Shown: in pieces, positions 1 to 7,620 of the stretch
Numbering within the stretch: position 1 is the first letter of the stretch
Layout of the letters: the number at the start of each line of letters is the position of its first letter
Assembly: GCA_045531685.1 (NCBI GenBank)
Contig: JAZSEL010000137.1
Location: 1 to 21,335, forward strand
Source of the DNA: RGIG8767 sp045531685
GTDB lineage: Bacteria > Bacillota > Clostridia > Lachnospirales > Lachnospiraceae
DNA length: 21,335 nucleotides
Direction: 5' to 3'
Program-made: the position numbers and the translations under genes
The notes under the pieces: generated by a model
The model's database searches: none
What the model was told of the DNA's origin: nothing
The model's input: the letters and a program-made list of their open reading frames with translations, nothing else

Positions 1-1278
1 CTTAGTCATTTCCTCGTAGATATTATAAGCCTCTATAGAACGGGCACTTCCCTTTACACCTTCTTCACCACTGGTTAATACAAAAGTCGGCTTACCGCTT
101 CTTTCACGGACTCTTCCGGCAATAATTCCCGCAAGACTTTCGTGTACATCCTTTAAGTACAAAACCAGTACTCTGTCATTATCATAGTTTCCGCCATCCA
201 AGAGCTTCATAGCTTCTTCTACGCCTTTTTCGGTTAACTGTTTACGGCTCTCATTATAATCTTTTAGAGTAGAAGCAATGGATACCGCTTCTTCAAACTT
301 CTCTGCCATCAAAAGGTCTAACGATACCTGCGCCGTATCCAATCTTCCTGTTGCATTTAAGCATGGACCAATTACAAACCCAATACTAAAAGAAGATAAC
401 TTATCCGCATCCAGTTCATTCACTTTGATAAGTGCCTTTAGTCCCGGATTCTTTGCATCCCTAAGAGACTCCATTGCCTTTTTTACAATGATTCTGTTTT
501 CATCAATCAACGGCATAATGTCGCAAACCGTTGCAACACCTGCCGGCTCTATTAATTCTTCTAATACCGCTTTACAAGTATCTTCAGTTTCAGCCCCGGC
601 ATTCGCCTTTGCTCCTGCTTGTAAGTATTCATCCACTACTACCTGTACTAATTTATACGCTACTACTGCTCCGCAAATGCTAGAAAATGGATATTCACAA
701 TCTTCCTGCTTCGGGTCTACTACTGCATCCACATCAGGAATCATGAACTTCTTTACTCCGCCTGCCTCTTCAAATGGAACTTCATGATGATCTGTCACAA
801 TACAGGTCAGTCCCTTTTCTTTCCCTGCTTCCAGCACTGCCTTTGCCGCAATTCCATTATCGCAAGTAAGTATGGTATCTACCCCATCCTCTATTGCCTG
901 CTCCACCAGGCTTTCATTAATTCCGTATCCATCCTTCATTCGATGTGGAATCACACAATCCACATCTGCTCCACAAGTCTTCAAACCTTTATATAAAATA
1001 TAGGTGGAGCAGATTCCATCCACATCATAGTCACCAATAATTCGGATTTTTTTGCCACTTTCTATTTTCACTTTTAAAATCTGTGCAGCCTTTTCTACGT
1101 CCTTAAGCAATCTTGGATTATGTAAGTCTTTTTCTTCTCCCTGCAAATAGAGTCTAATCTCTTCATCTGTAACTATATCTCTATTTCTTATAATCCTAGC
1201 AATTACCGGGTCGATATGAAATTCTTCCGCTATTCTATTAAAGTCAGCTTTCTTTGCTGATACAAACCACTTCGCCAT
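1..1278 (-). CDS. recJ: Single-stranded-DNA-specific exonuclease RecJ, 3' part cut by window edge
   Basis: RecJ is a 5'-to-3' exonuclease on single-stranded DNA that acts in recombinational and base-excision repair in the cytoplasm. The frame reads leftward from ATG at 1278 and stays open to base 1, giving 426 residues; the C-terminal part lies outside the window. Visible DHH-family motifs are GDYDVDG about 80 residues in, TDHHEVP about residue 165, and a GPCLNATGRL block about residue 310, all expected to hold the metal-binding Asp and His residues. The start is supported by an AGAAGG ribosome site eight or so bases upstream and the typical MAKWFV-like N-terminus. Identification is from these motifs and is firm. 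The upstream gene on this strand is secDF, but a strong terminator and a repeat-filled gap separate them, so recJ is probably transcribed on its own or with genes to the left. Confidence 0.95.
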   Translation of the reverse strand, partial: MAKWFVSAKKADFNRIAEEFHIDPVIARIIRNRDIVTDEEIRLYLQGEEKDLHNPRLLKDVEKAAQILKVKIESGKKIRIIGDYDVDGICSTYILYKGLKTCGADVDCVIPHRMKDGYGINESLVEQAIEDGVDTILTCDNGIAAKAVLEAGKEKGLTCIVTDHHEVPFEEAGGVKKFMIPDVDAVVDPKQEDCEYPFSSICGAVVAYKLVQVVVDEYLQAGAKANAGAETEDTCKAVLEELIEPAGVATVCDIMPLIDENRIIVKKAMESLRDAKNPGLKALIKVNELDADKLSSFSIGFVIGPCLNATGRLDTAQVSLDLLMAEKFEEAVSIASTLKDYNESRKQLTEKGVEEAMKLLDGGNYDNDRVLVLYLKDVHESLAGIIAGRVRERSGKPTFVLTSGEEGVKGSARSIEAYNIYEEMTK

Positions 1279-1365
1279 AAATTACCTTCTATTAATTTAT
1301 AGAAAACTCATCATATTTATAGATTACTATCTATATCTACATGACCTTCTATCATTCACTTTCTT

Positions 1366-1394
1366 GCTATACAAATTTCCTCTTCAGTATACAA
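1366..1394 (-). promoter_or_regulatory. Possible sigma-A promoter of recJ
   Basis: On the minus strand TTGTAT and TATAGC are separated by exactly 17 bases, about 90 bases before the recJ start. The -10 box matches only four of six consensus bases, and the box sits within a short coding-like stretch, so this is a weak assignment. Confidence 0.35.
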
Positions 1395-1467
1395 CAAGCG
1401 CTCATGTGAATCAAATTCTTCCCAGATAAATTCATATTTCAAATATAGTTATTCTGCTCTGACACAA

Positions 1468-1736
1468 TTTAGGCAATAGCAAAAAAAGTTCTTTGTATTA
1501 GACAAAAAGCAAGCATTTCTCATCCTTTTTTTATCCTCTACGACCACTAATTAGGCAATAAGCGAAAAACCTGGCTCCCCTAGACACAAAAGCAAGTTTT
1601 TTTGTCTATCCAGCCATATTTTTTCGCTCATTGCCTAATCTCCCTCAAATCTAAGGAGAAACTTATCCCAAATCTCCGATTTTTAGGCAACACCAAATCA
1701 TTTTTTCCCCTTTGCCTAATCTCCCTCAAATCTAAG
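1468..1736. repeat. Cluster of palindromic repeats built on TTAGGCAA / TTGCCTAA
   Basis: Left arms TTAGGCAA occur at 1469, 1551 and 1683, and right arms TTGCCTAA at 1631 and 1712. The left arms at 1469 and 1551 are 82 bases apart and the right arms 81 apart. A 25-base block starting TTGCCTAATCTCCCTC is repeated exactly at 1631-1655 and 1712-1736, and similarity continues for about 15 bases (GAGAAAC followed by TTATCC or CTAATCC). The unit starting at 1469 is a degenerate copy of the left half of the unit at 1551, sharing TTAGGCAATA and the TAGACA-AAAGCAAG region. This looks like two or three copies of a small mobile or REP-like palindrome. It does not match CRISPR layout. Confidence 0.8.
1550..1639. 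repeat. 90-nt near-perfect hairpin, best-preserved unit of the repeat cluster
   Basis: Nested arms pair along the whole element: 1550-1559 with 1630-1639 (ten base pairs, ATTAGGCAAT), then after one A/C mismatch 1561-1569 with 1620-1628 (AGCGAAAAA), then 1571-1574 with 1610-1613 (CTGG), then 1581-1586 with 1603-1608 (TAGACA), capped by an A4/T4 pairing around the loop. It could be a folded RNA, a DNA cruciform or a miniature transposable element. Pairing is seen directly; function is not known. Confidence 0.85.
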
Positions 1737-1818
1737 CGAGAAACCTAATCCAACCTCCTTGTAATAGATGTCAATAGATGTCCTCAATATCGTGGCTCCA
1801 ATAACATCCTTTCCCACA

Positions 1819-1854
1819 CAAAAAATCCCCCAAAGATTCTTAATCTCCGGGGGA
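1819..1854 (-). terminator. Rho-independent terminator of secDF
   Basis: On the minus strand TCCCCC pairs with GGGGGA and the inner GGAGATT pairs with AATCTTT (two G-U pairs) around a three-base loop, followed by TTTTTT. It begins about ten bases after the secDF stop codon, closing the scfA-scfB-secDF transcript. Confidence 0.93.
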
Positions 1855-1863
1855 CAACATACA

Positions 1864-4026
1864 TTATTTATTCTTTGCTGTTTTCTTCGCAAACTTGGTA
1901 CGGAATACATACCACATTGCACCGGTTAAGCATACGGAAGAATAAGTTCCGCATACGATACCAACCATGATTGGTAACGCAAATTCACGGATGGAAGTTA
2001 CTCCCAATACATAGAGAGCTGCTACCATGATAAAGGTTGTTAATGAAGTAAAGATACTTCTTGACAATGTCTGGTTAATACTCTTATTAACTGTTTCCTG
2101 TAATGTCTCTTTATAGTCTGCCAATGTCAGATTTTCTCTCACACGGTCAAAGATAACGATGGTTGCGTTAATGGAATAACCCACGATGGTCAACATACAG
2201 GCGATAAAGGTAGAACCTACCGATACCTTGGCAATGGCATAAAAGGCAATTACCACTAATACGTCATGCACTAACGCCAAAACACTGCTGGCTGCAAAGC
2301 GTACATCCTTAAAACGGAACCAAATGTATATCAACATACAAATCGTTGCAACCGTTACTGCTAATAAAGCATCGCTACGCATCTCCGAAGAAATGGTAGA
2401 TGAAATGGTTTCCGTGGTGATCTTTTCTGTATCTACTCCAAAGGTGTCTGCCATAGCCTGATTTAATTCTTCACGCTGTGCAACCTCAAGGGTCTTTGTC
2501 TTAATGATGACTTCGTTGGTTCCCTGTACCTTCTGGGTCTGAATCACTCCGCCACCAACAATATCTGATACAATCGGAACTACCTTAGAATCAATTTCTT
2601 CTAAAGAAAGATTCTCATTAAAGGTAACATTGGTAGATGTACCACCCTTAAACTCTAAGGAATAATTCAAAGCATCTCCCATATTTGCTTTGTTGATTCC
2701 CATAAAAGCAACACCGGCAATAATTACCGCCGCCGAAATACCAAAGAATAACGCTTTCTTAGAAAGGAAATCAAAATTCTTTCCTTCTTTCGCTACACCA
2801 TAATACTTTTCATCACGGATACCAAAAGCAAAAAATGCATTTAATACAACTCTTGTTACAAATAAAGCTGTAAACATGGATACTACAATACCAAGCGCCA
2901 GTGTCTGGGCAAATCCCTTTACTGTTCCGGTTCCGATTACGCCTAATACAAAGGCTGCAATCAATGTTGTAATATTTCCGTCAATAATAGCTGAATATGC
3001 TTTTTTGAATCCAATCTTTACAGAGCTGCTTACTGTTTTACCGGTAGCAATCTCTTCCCTGATTCTGGCAAAGATAATAACATTAGCATCCACCGCCATA
3101 CCAATGGAAAGGATAATACCTGCAATACCCGGTAAGGTTAATGTGATATCAAATCCATTTAATAACAGTACCACTGCAACCACATAAACAAGCAATGCGA
3201 TAACGGACGCAAGACCCGGAATCCGATACACAGCAACCATGAAAACTACAATAATGGCAAATCCAATCAGTGCTGCCAAAATACTGGTACTGATAGCTGT
3301 TTCACCAAGCTGGGCACCTACTACATTGGAGCGTAATTCTTCCAACTCCAGCTTCAAACCACCAATTCGGATGGTAGAAGCTAGCTGCTTTGCTTCATCA
3401 TAAGAACCCATACCTTCAATAATGGCACGCCCGTCTGTGATAGCCGCCTGTACGGTTGGGGCACTGATAATAATGTCGTCGTACACAATCATAATTGCAT
3501 CGTGATTAACAACCGCTGCCTGGGTAGCCTCTGCAAACTTCTTGGTTCCCTCATCGTTCATAACCAATTCTACTACATACTGGCTGTTTCCCATGGAATC
3601 CTGCGCTGTCATAGCCTGCGCCTGGGCAATGTCCGTACCGGTTAATACCACTTCATTATTCACGTTAACAAACTCTAACGAACCCGGCTTACCCAACTCT
3701 TCCAAAATCATATTGGCATCGGACACTCCAGGAATCTCAATATTGATACGGTTAGTACCTTCCTGATAAACCTGGGATTCTGTACTGTATGCACTGACAC
3801 GTTTCTGAAGCTTATAAATGGTATCCGCCATATCCTCAGCACTTGGTTCTTCTTCTCCAACTACCTGATAAGTAATGCTGACACCACCTGCCAAATCCAG
3901 TCCCTGCTTAATATTAGCGGCAGAACCGGTTCCATTCGCATCCATTCCAAATAATGCAGTATAGATACCGCCTGCTAAAAACATCGCAATAACAAGCAGG
4001 CTGATAATCCCCTTTTTCTTAGTCAT
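1864..4026 (-). CDS. secDF: Protein translocase subunit SecDF (fused SecD-SecF)
   Basis: SecDF is the membrane subunit that uses the proton gradient to aid late steps of Sec-dependent export. The 720-residue product has an N-terminal membrane segment (about 7-28), a SecD-type extracellular region including QGLDLAGG near residue 45, a first membrane bundle with VDANVIIFARIREE from residue 312, and then a second SecF half from about residue 417, with its own N-terminal membrane segment, FKGGTSTNV, and INATIVIFDRVREN. Two complete halves in one chain make this the fused form rather than separate secD and secF. The start is placed at ATG 4026: GAGGAG lies seven bases upstream and the scfB stop codon ends one base before it, implying translational coupling. 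A longer frame begins inside scfB and lacks support. The link to SCIFF genes suggests, but does not show, a role in exporting the peptide. Confidence 0.95.
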   Translation of the reverse strand: MTKKKGIISLLVIAMFLAGGIYTALFGMDANGTGSAANIKQGLDLAGGVSITYQVVGEEEPSAEDMADTIYKLQKRVSAYSTESQVYQEGTNRINIEIPGVSDANMILEELGKPGSLEFVNVNNEVVLTGTDIAQAQAMTAQDSMGNSQYVVELVMNDEGTKKFAEATQAAVVNHDAIMIVYDDIIISAPTVQAAITDGRAIIEGMGSYDEAKQLASTIRIGGLKLELEELRSNVVGAQLGETAISTSILAALIGFAIIVVFMVAVYRIPGLASVIALLVYVVAVVLLLNGFDITLTLPGIAGIILSIGMAVDANVIIFARIREEIATGKTVSSSVKIGFKKAYSAIIDGNITTLIAAFVLGVIGTGTVKGFAQTLALGIVVSMFTALFVTRVVLNAFFAFGIRDEKYYGVAKEGKNFDFLSKKALFFGISAAVIIAGVAFMGINKANMGDALNYSLEFKGGTSTNVTFNENLSLEEIDSKVVPIVSDIVGGGVIQTQKVQGTNEVIIKTKTLEVAQREELNQAMADTFGVDTEKITTETISSTISSEMRSDALLAVTVATICMLIYIWFRFKDVRFAASSVLALVHDVLVVIAFYAIAKVSVGSTFIACMLTIVGYSINATIVIFDRVRENLTLADYKETLQETVNKSINQTLSRSIFTSLTTFIMVAALYVLGVTSIREFALPIMVGIVCGTYSSVCLTGAMWYVFRTKFAKKTAKNK

Positions 4027-4027
4027 T

Positions 4028-5422
4028 TTACTTCTCCTCTTCTTCTGCAAGCGCAACCTTCATCATAATTGCACATTCAATACGTTTTCTCTGTAATTCA
4101 CAGCCAATGTCATAGGCATCGTTGATTTTCCCATGGAAATTATAAGAATTAGCTGCACAACCGCCACTGCAATAGAACTTAGCAAAACAATCACGGCATT
4201 TTTCTTTTGCATATACATTACAAGTCTTAAACTCATCCTGAATATCAGTTCTTGTAATGCCTTCAAATACATTACCCATTAAGAATTCTTCCTGACCAAC
4301 AAACTGGTGACATGGATAAAAATCTCCCCATGGGGTCACTGCCAAATATTCCGTTCCCGAACCACATCCGGAAAGACGCTTGGCAACGCAAGGACCACCT
4401 GTTAAATCAATCATAAAGTGGAAGAAATTCGCTCCCTTACCTTCTTTGCGACGACGGATTAAATCCTTGGCAAGCTCGTCGTATTCTTCTAAAATCTTTG
4501 GGATGTCCGCTTCGGTAATAGCATACGCATCCTCCGGTTTTGCAACAACCGGTTCTACGGAAATCTGTTTAAAGCCCAAATCTGCAAGATGTGCCACATC
4601 CTTTGAAAAATCAAGGTTATTATGCGTAAAAGTACCACGCACGTAATAATCCATCTGGTCGCGGCTCTCTGCTACCTTCTGGAACTTCGGAACAATGACA
4701 TCGTAACTACCCTGCCCGCCTCTGAAAGGACGCATCATATCGTTAATTTCTTTACGTCCGTCAATACTGCAGACAATGTTACTCATTTCCTTATTGGCAA
4801 ATTCCAAAATATCGTCATTTAATAAAATACCATTGGTCGTTAATGTAAAGCGGAATTTCTTATTATTTGGTTCTTCCAGACTTCTTCCGTAAGCAACAAG
4901 CTCTTTAACCACATCCCAATTCATAAGTGGCTCACCGCCAAAGAAATCCACTTCCAGATTGATACGGTTACCGGAATTAGCAACTAAGAAGTCCAATGCC
5001 TTCTTACCAACTTCAAGATTCATAAGTGCACGTCGTCCATGATATTCGCCTTCTTCTGCAAAGCAATACTGGCAAGCCAGATTACAATCATGGGCAATAT
5101 GTAAACAGAGAGCCTTTACCACCGTCTGTCTCTTTTTAAAATCAATAATATAATCCTTATAAATATCCTCTGTATAAAGCTGTCCTGCTTCCTTTAATGC
5201 TAAAAGTTCTTCACAAACCTCAGCCATCTCCTCCTGCGGATACGGAAGATTCTTACAAGCTTCTATGGCAGCCGTCAGTGTTTCTTCTTCCGGCAAGTTC
5301 TTTTTTACCACTTCTTCTACAAGAGGAATGGCATCATATACACAATCGTCCACCACGTGAACAGAACCGCTGTTCACATCCAAAACGATATTATATCCGT
5401 TGTTTTTATACTGATGTATCAC
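4028..5422 (-). CDS. scfB: SCIFF peptide maturase, radical SAM/SPASM thioether-forming enzyme
   Basis: ScfB family enzymes (CteB in Clostridium thermocellum) install thioether cross-links between Cys and a downstream residue of the SCIFF precursor. The 464-residue protein has an N-terminal region of about 90 residues that fits the leader-binding RRE, the radical SAM motif CNLACQYC at residues 113-120, and a C-terminal SPASM/twitch region (about 353-450) with nine cysteines, including CRDC and CSGGC, expected to hold two auxiliary [4Fe-4S] clusters. A start at GTG 5422 is chosen: AGGAG lies seven bases upstream, and the resulting N-terminus (initiator Met, then IHQYKNNGYNIVLD) matches what I recall of the family. 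A longer frame from GTG 5437 would start within the same ribosome site. The gene lies 112 bases after scfA, with two hairpins between, and is coupled to secDF. Only the exact cross-link chemistry is uncertain. Confidence 0.96.
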   Translation of the reverse strand: MIHQYKNNGYNIVLDVNSGSVHVVDDCVYDAIPLVEEVVKKNLPEEETLTAAIEACKNLPYPQEEMAEVCEELLALKEAGQLYTEDIYKDYIIDFKKRQTVVKALCLHIAHDCNLACQYCFAEEGEYHGRRALMNLEVGKKALDFLVANSGNRINLEVDFFGGEPLMNWDVVKELVAYGRSLEEPNNKKFRFTLTTNGILLNDDILEFANKEMSNIVCSIDGRKEINDMMRPFRGGQGSYDVIVPKFQKVAESRDQMDYYVRGTFTHNNLDFSKDVAHLADLGFKQISVEPVVAKPEDAYAITEADIPKILEEYDELAKDLIRRRKEGKGANFFHFMIDLTGGPCVAKRLSGCGSGTEYLAVTPWGDFYPCHQFVGQEEFLMGNVFEGITRTDIQDEFKTCNVYAKEKCRDCFAKFYCSGGCAANSYNFHGKINDAYDIGCELQRKRIECAIMMKVALAEEEEK

Positions 5423-5429
5423 AAATTTA

Positions 5430-5434
5430 CTCCT
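5430..5434 (-). promoter_or_regulatory. Ribosome binding site that fixes the scfB start
   Basis: AGGAG on the minus strand is followed by seven bases (TAAATTT) and then GTG at 5422. The alternative upstream GTG at 5437-5435 directly abuts this site, so it could not be the start used with it. Confidence 0.85.
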
Positions 5435-5446
5435 CACTCTAAATTA

Positions 5447-5467
5447 ATAGGGAAATCCTATCCCTAT
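5447..5467. other. Intercistronic hairpin 1 (near scfB)
   Basis: ATAGGGA at 5447-5453 pairs perfectly with TCCCTAT at 5461-5467 around a seven-base loop. It has no T-tract on the minus strand. It lies 25 bases before the scfB start codon and could affect access to the scfB ribosome site or the stability of the upstream scfA message. Confidence 0.6.
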
Positions 5468-5477
5468 AACATAACAT

Positions 5478-5510
5478 AGACTCGAAATCGGTTATCCCAA
5501 CTTCGAGTCT
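5478..5510. other. Intercistronic hairpin 2 (near scfA)
   Basis: AGACTCGAA at 5478-5486 pairs over nine bases with TTCGAGTCT at 5502-5510, loop of 15. It starts 24 bases after the scfA stop codon. On the minus strand the hairpin is followed by ATGTTATG rather than a run of T, so it is not a standard terminator; an mRNA-stabilising or processing element is an inference. Confidence 0.65.
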
Positions 5511-5534
5511 GTCAGTCGTTACTTATTCAATGAA

Positions 5535-5678
5535 TTATTTCATCTTTTCGCAGCTCTGATTTCCTACTGTACAAGATGTCTTACAAGCTGACTGGCAAGA
5601 TGTCTGGCATTCACCACAGCCGCCCTTTTTCATAGATTCTTTTAAATCTCTTGTGCTGATTGTCTTAATATGTTTCAT
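5535..5678 (-). CDS. scfA: Six-cysteine ranthipeptide precursor SCIFF
   Basis: This 47-residue peptide is the substrate of the adjacent radical SAM maturase. It starts MKHIKTIST, a conserved leader, and its core carries six cysteines at residues 21, 24, 28, 32, 36 and 43, ending VGNQSCEKMK; this is the defining six-cysteines-in-forty-five pattern. In the characterised homologue CteA I recall a thioether between Cys32 and Thr37, and this peptide has Cys at 32 and Thr at 37. The start at ATG 5678 is set by AAAGGAGG seven bases upstream. A longer in-frame Met at 5753 falls inside the promoter and is rejected. The peptide has no signal sequence. Its function in the cell is not settled for the family; I do not assign one. 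Confidence 0.96.
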   Translation of the reverse strand: MKHIKTISTRDLKESMKKGGCGECQTSCQSACKTSCTVGNQSCEKMK

Positions 5679-5743
5679 GGGATGTCCTCCTTTATTTAGT
5701 CCACAAAGAGCTTCCTCTGCTTCTTTGGTACATTCTTCTGATG

Positions 5744-5772
5744 AGTATATCACACTTCCCCCGGTTGTTCAA
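5744..5772 (-). promoter_or_regulatory. Sigma-A promoter of scfA-scfB-secDF
   Basis: On the minus strand TTGAAC (5772-5767) and TATACT (5749-5744) are separated by exactly 17 bases. The expected start of transcription is about 60 bases before the scfA ATG. The -35 box lies in the last codons of the upstream CNNM gene and the -10 box lies just past its stop, so the SCIFF unit has its own promoter while still being able to receive readthrough from the upstream gene. Confidence 0.8.
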
Positions 5773-7036
5773 GAACATCTGCGGATTCTTCCGGCAAACG
5801 GAGCAATACTTTAGTAATTCGATTCTGATGAACCGTTTCTACCTTAATGCGGATTCCGTCTTCTGTCGTAACTTCTTCCCCAACTGTCGGCATTCTGTCC
5901 AAAATCTGAAGTACTAATCCTGCTATGGAATCATAATCTTCGCTTTCCAGTTTCGTATCAAGCTCATCATTAATATCATCAAGTTTACGGTTACCATCAA
6001 TCAGGTATGCATCTTTTCCTACCTTCTTAATGAACTCATCCTCATCCTCATCGTATTCATCCCGGATTTCTCCAACGATTTCCTCCAATAAGTCTTCCAG
6101 GGTAATCATTCCCGCACACGCGCCGTATTCACTTAATACAAAGGCCACGTTGTTGGTGGTTTCCTTCATTTCCATTAATAAATCCGCTGTCTTTTTATAT
6201 TCATATGTATAATAAGCGTCACGGATAATATCCGCCACTCGGAATGTCTTGATATCATTTACCAAAATGAAATCCTTAATATTGACAAGACCGATAATAT
6301 TATCCCTGTCCTCCTTGTAAACCGGAATTCGGGTATACATACACTCCCTGAACAGGTCCATCAGTTCATCGTATCCGGCATTTTCTTCGATGGTAACCAT
6401 ATCAATTCGCGGAATCATAATATCTTTCGCAACCGAATCCGAAAAATCAAACACATTAATAATCATTTCCTTTTCTTCGGATTCAATCACTCCGTCCTCA
6501 TGACTCACATCCACATAGGTACGAAGCTCATTCTCCGTCATCAGATTCTTCTGACCCGGATTAATATGAAATAATTTCAAAAACACTCCTGCCACATGGT
6601 CAATAATAAAAATAACCGGAGTCAGTATATACATCAATCCATAAATAATCGGTGCATAAAATAAAGCCAACGCTTCCGATTTAATCATGGCTGCATTCTT
6701 CGGTAATATTTCACCAAATAAAAGTACCAGCAAAGTCAATATACCGGTCGCAATACCAACTGCATAACTCCCCCAAACCTCGATTGCCAATGTGGTTGCC
6801 AGGGATGATGCTGAAATATTTACAATATTATTACCAATCAAAATAGAACTCAGCATTTTACCATGCTGTTCCGTAACCTTCTGCAGCGTAACTGCTCTTT
6901 TGTTTCCATTATCAATTAATGCTCTGATTTTGATTGGATTAATGGTGGTAAGAGAGGTTTCTGCTGATGAAAAGAAAGCAGAAAGCGCTAACAACACCAC
7001 TAATATTACTAATTGAATGATACTGGCCGTATCCAA
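5750..7036 (-). CDS. CNNM-domain/CBS-domain membrane protein, CorC/HlyC type
   Basis: Members of this family (often labelled hemolysin or magnesium/cobalt efflux protein) are membrane proteins linked to Mg2+ or other divalent cation homeostasis. The 428-residue product has an N-terminal CNNM (DUF21) membrane domain beginning SIIQLVILVVLLALSAFF with the AETSLTTIN signature, then a CBS pair starting near DIMIPRIDMVTIEEN and a second CBS segment with ACAGMITLEDLLEEIVGEI, and a C-terminal CorC_HlyC domain. The start is placed at TTG 7036 (MDTASII), with AGGGAG 12-14 bases upstream. A longer frame to 7120 would begin inside the -35 box of the promoter at 7092-7120 and is therefore excluded. The start codon itself is the less certain part. 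The ion specificity cannot be read from the sequence. Confidence 0.9.
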   Translation of the reverse strand: MDTASIIQLVILVVLLALSAFFSSAETSLTTINPIKIRALIDNGNKRAVTLQKVTEQHGKMLSSILIGNNIVNISASSLATTLAIEVWGSYAVGIATGILTLLVLLFGEILPKNAAMIKSEALALFYAPIIYGLMYILTPVIFIIDHVAGVFLKLFHINPGQKNLMTENELRTYVDVSHEDGVIESEEKEMIINVFDFSDSVAKDIMIPRIDMVTIEENAGYDELMDLFRECMYTRIPVYKEDRDNIIGLVNIKDFILVNDIKTFRVADIIRDAYYTYEYKKTADLLMEMKETTNNVAFVLSEYGACAGMITLEDLLEEIVGEIRDEYDEDEDEFIKKVGKDAYLIDGNRKLDDINDELDTKLESEDYDSIAGLVLQILDRMPTVGEEVTTEDGIRIKVETVHQNRITKVLLRLPEESADVLEQPGEV

Positions 7037-7091
7037 TGAAAAATCACACTCCCTTTTATTTCGTTTTGCTTTACATATTGTTTTATGAAAA

Positions 7092-7120
7092 ATCCTACAA
7101 AATTGCCGAATAATTGTCAA
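7092..7120 (-). promoter_or_regulatory. Sigma-A promoter of the CNNM gene
   Basis: The minus strand shows a perfect TTGACA (7120-7115), 17 bases, then TAGGAT (7097-7092). Transcription should start near 7085, giving a leader of about 50 bases before TTG 7036. Confidence 0.8.
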
Positions 7121-7199
7121 GCTAATAAATATATTTTTTAGAAATGCTTCATATATATAGACATAAAATTAAATCTATCAACACAGAAAGGATAACCCT

Positions 7200-7598
7200 A
7201 TGAAGACTCACTTTTCAAAATCCCGTGTTTCCATACCGGATAATACCGTCTACATTGTAATTTTTATCATCTTTTTACTGCTTTCCTACCTTATTACCTT
7301 AGCAGGTCTTATGATTCTTGCATTTCTCCTCTACAAAATTCCTATGGCAGACTCTGCTGTCAATATCGGAATTGTCATGGTATACATTTTATCCACCTTT
7401 GTTTCCTCCTTCCTCTGTGGGAAAAAACAAAAGTGCAAGAAATACCTATGGGGATTTTTAATCGGAACAGGCTATTTCCTTGTTCTGCTTATAACCTCCT
7501 TTTTTACCGGCACCTCTACCTTAGAAGCGGGAAGTAATACCATAACTACCTATATTATCTGTGCCGGAGCCGGAACTCTCGGTGGTATGTTAGCATAA
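7200..7598 (+). CDS. Small membrane protein, TIGR04086 (YrzE-like) family
   Basis: The 132-residue product has four predicted membrane segments (about 18-46, 53-75, 84-102 and 109-131), with a short basic loop GKKQKCKKY between the second and third. The size and four-helix layout fit the TIGR04086 family of Firmicute membrane proteins; this family call is from memory of its pattern and no function is known for it. AAAGGAT lies upstream of ATG 7200 at good spacing. It sits 22 bases before an amidase gene on the same strand, so the two are probably cotranscribed, divergently from the CNNM gene. I could not find a convincing plus-strand promoter in the 7121-7199 region, which is very A+T rich. 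Confidence 0.75.
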   Translation: MKTHFSKSRVSIPDNTVYIVIFIIFLLLSYLITLAGLMILAFLLYKIPMADSAVNIGIVMVYILSTFVSSFLCGKKQKCKKYLWGFLIGTGYFLVLLITSFFTGTSTLEAGSNTITTYIICAGAGTLGGMLA

Positions 7599-7620
7599 GA
7601 TAAACAAAAAGGAAAAATAT

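Larger units (their letters stand above)
1279..1818. other. Intergenic region between secDF and recJ, no intact gene
   Basis: No convincing full gene lies in this stretch. From left to right it holds the recJ leader and possible promoter, a 28-codon coding-like minus-strand fragment (1356-1442), and the palindromic repeat cluster (1468-1736). The remainder up to the secDF terminator (about 1740-1818) shows nothing I can interpret. Confidence 0.8.

Noticed and set aside
278..787. 169-codon open frame on the plus strand
   Set aside because: It lies fully antisense to recJ, whose motifs are clear; its composition is a mirror of the real gene.
1468..1736. CRISPR array
   Set aside because: The repeats are nested palindromes of unequal preservation, with no set of equal-length unique spacers and no cas genes.
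1716..1922. 68-codon minus-strand frame overlapping the secDF end
   Set aside because: It is an alternate frame of secDF running through its terminator and the repeat cluster.
5687..5728. 13-codon upstream frame (MYQRSRGSSLWTK) before scfA as a leader peptide
   Set aside because: It has no properly spaced ribosome site and no run of regulatory codons; probably chance.
5679..5753. Longer N-terminus for scfA starting at 5753
   Set aside because: The Met codon lies within the -10/spacer region of the promoter, and AAAGGAGG with the conserved MKHIKTIST start fits ATG 5678.
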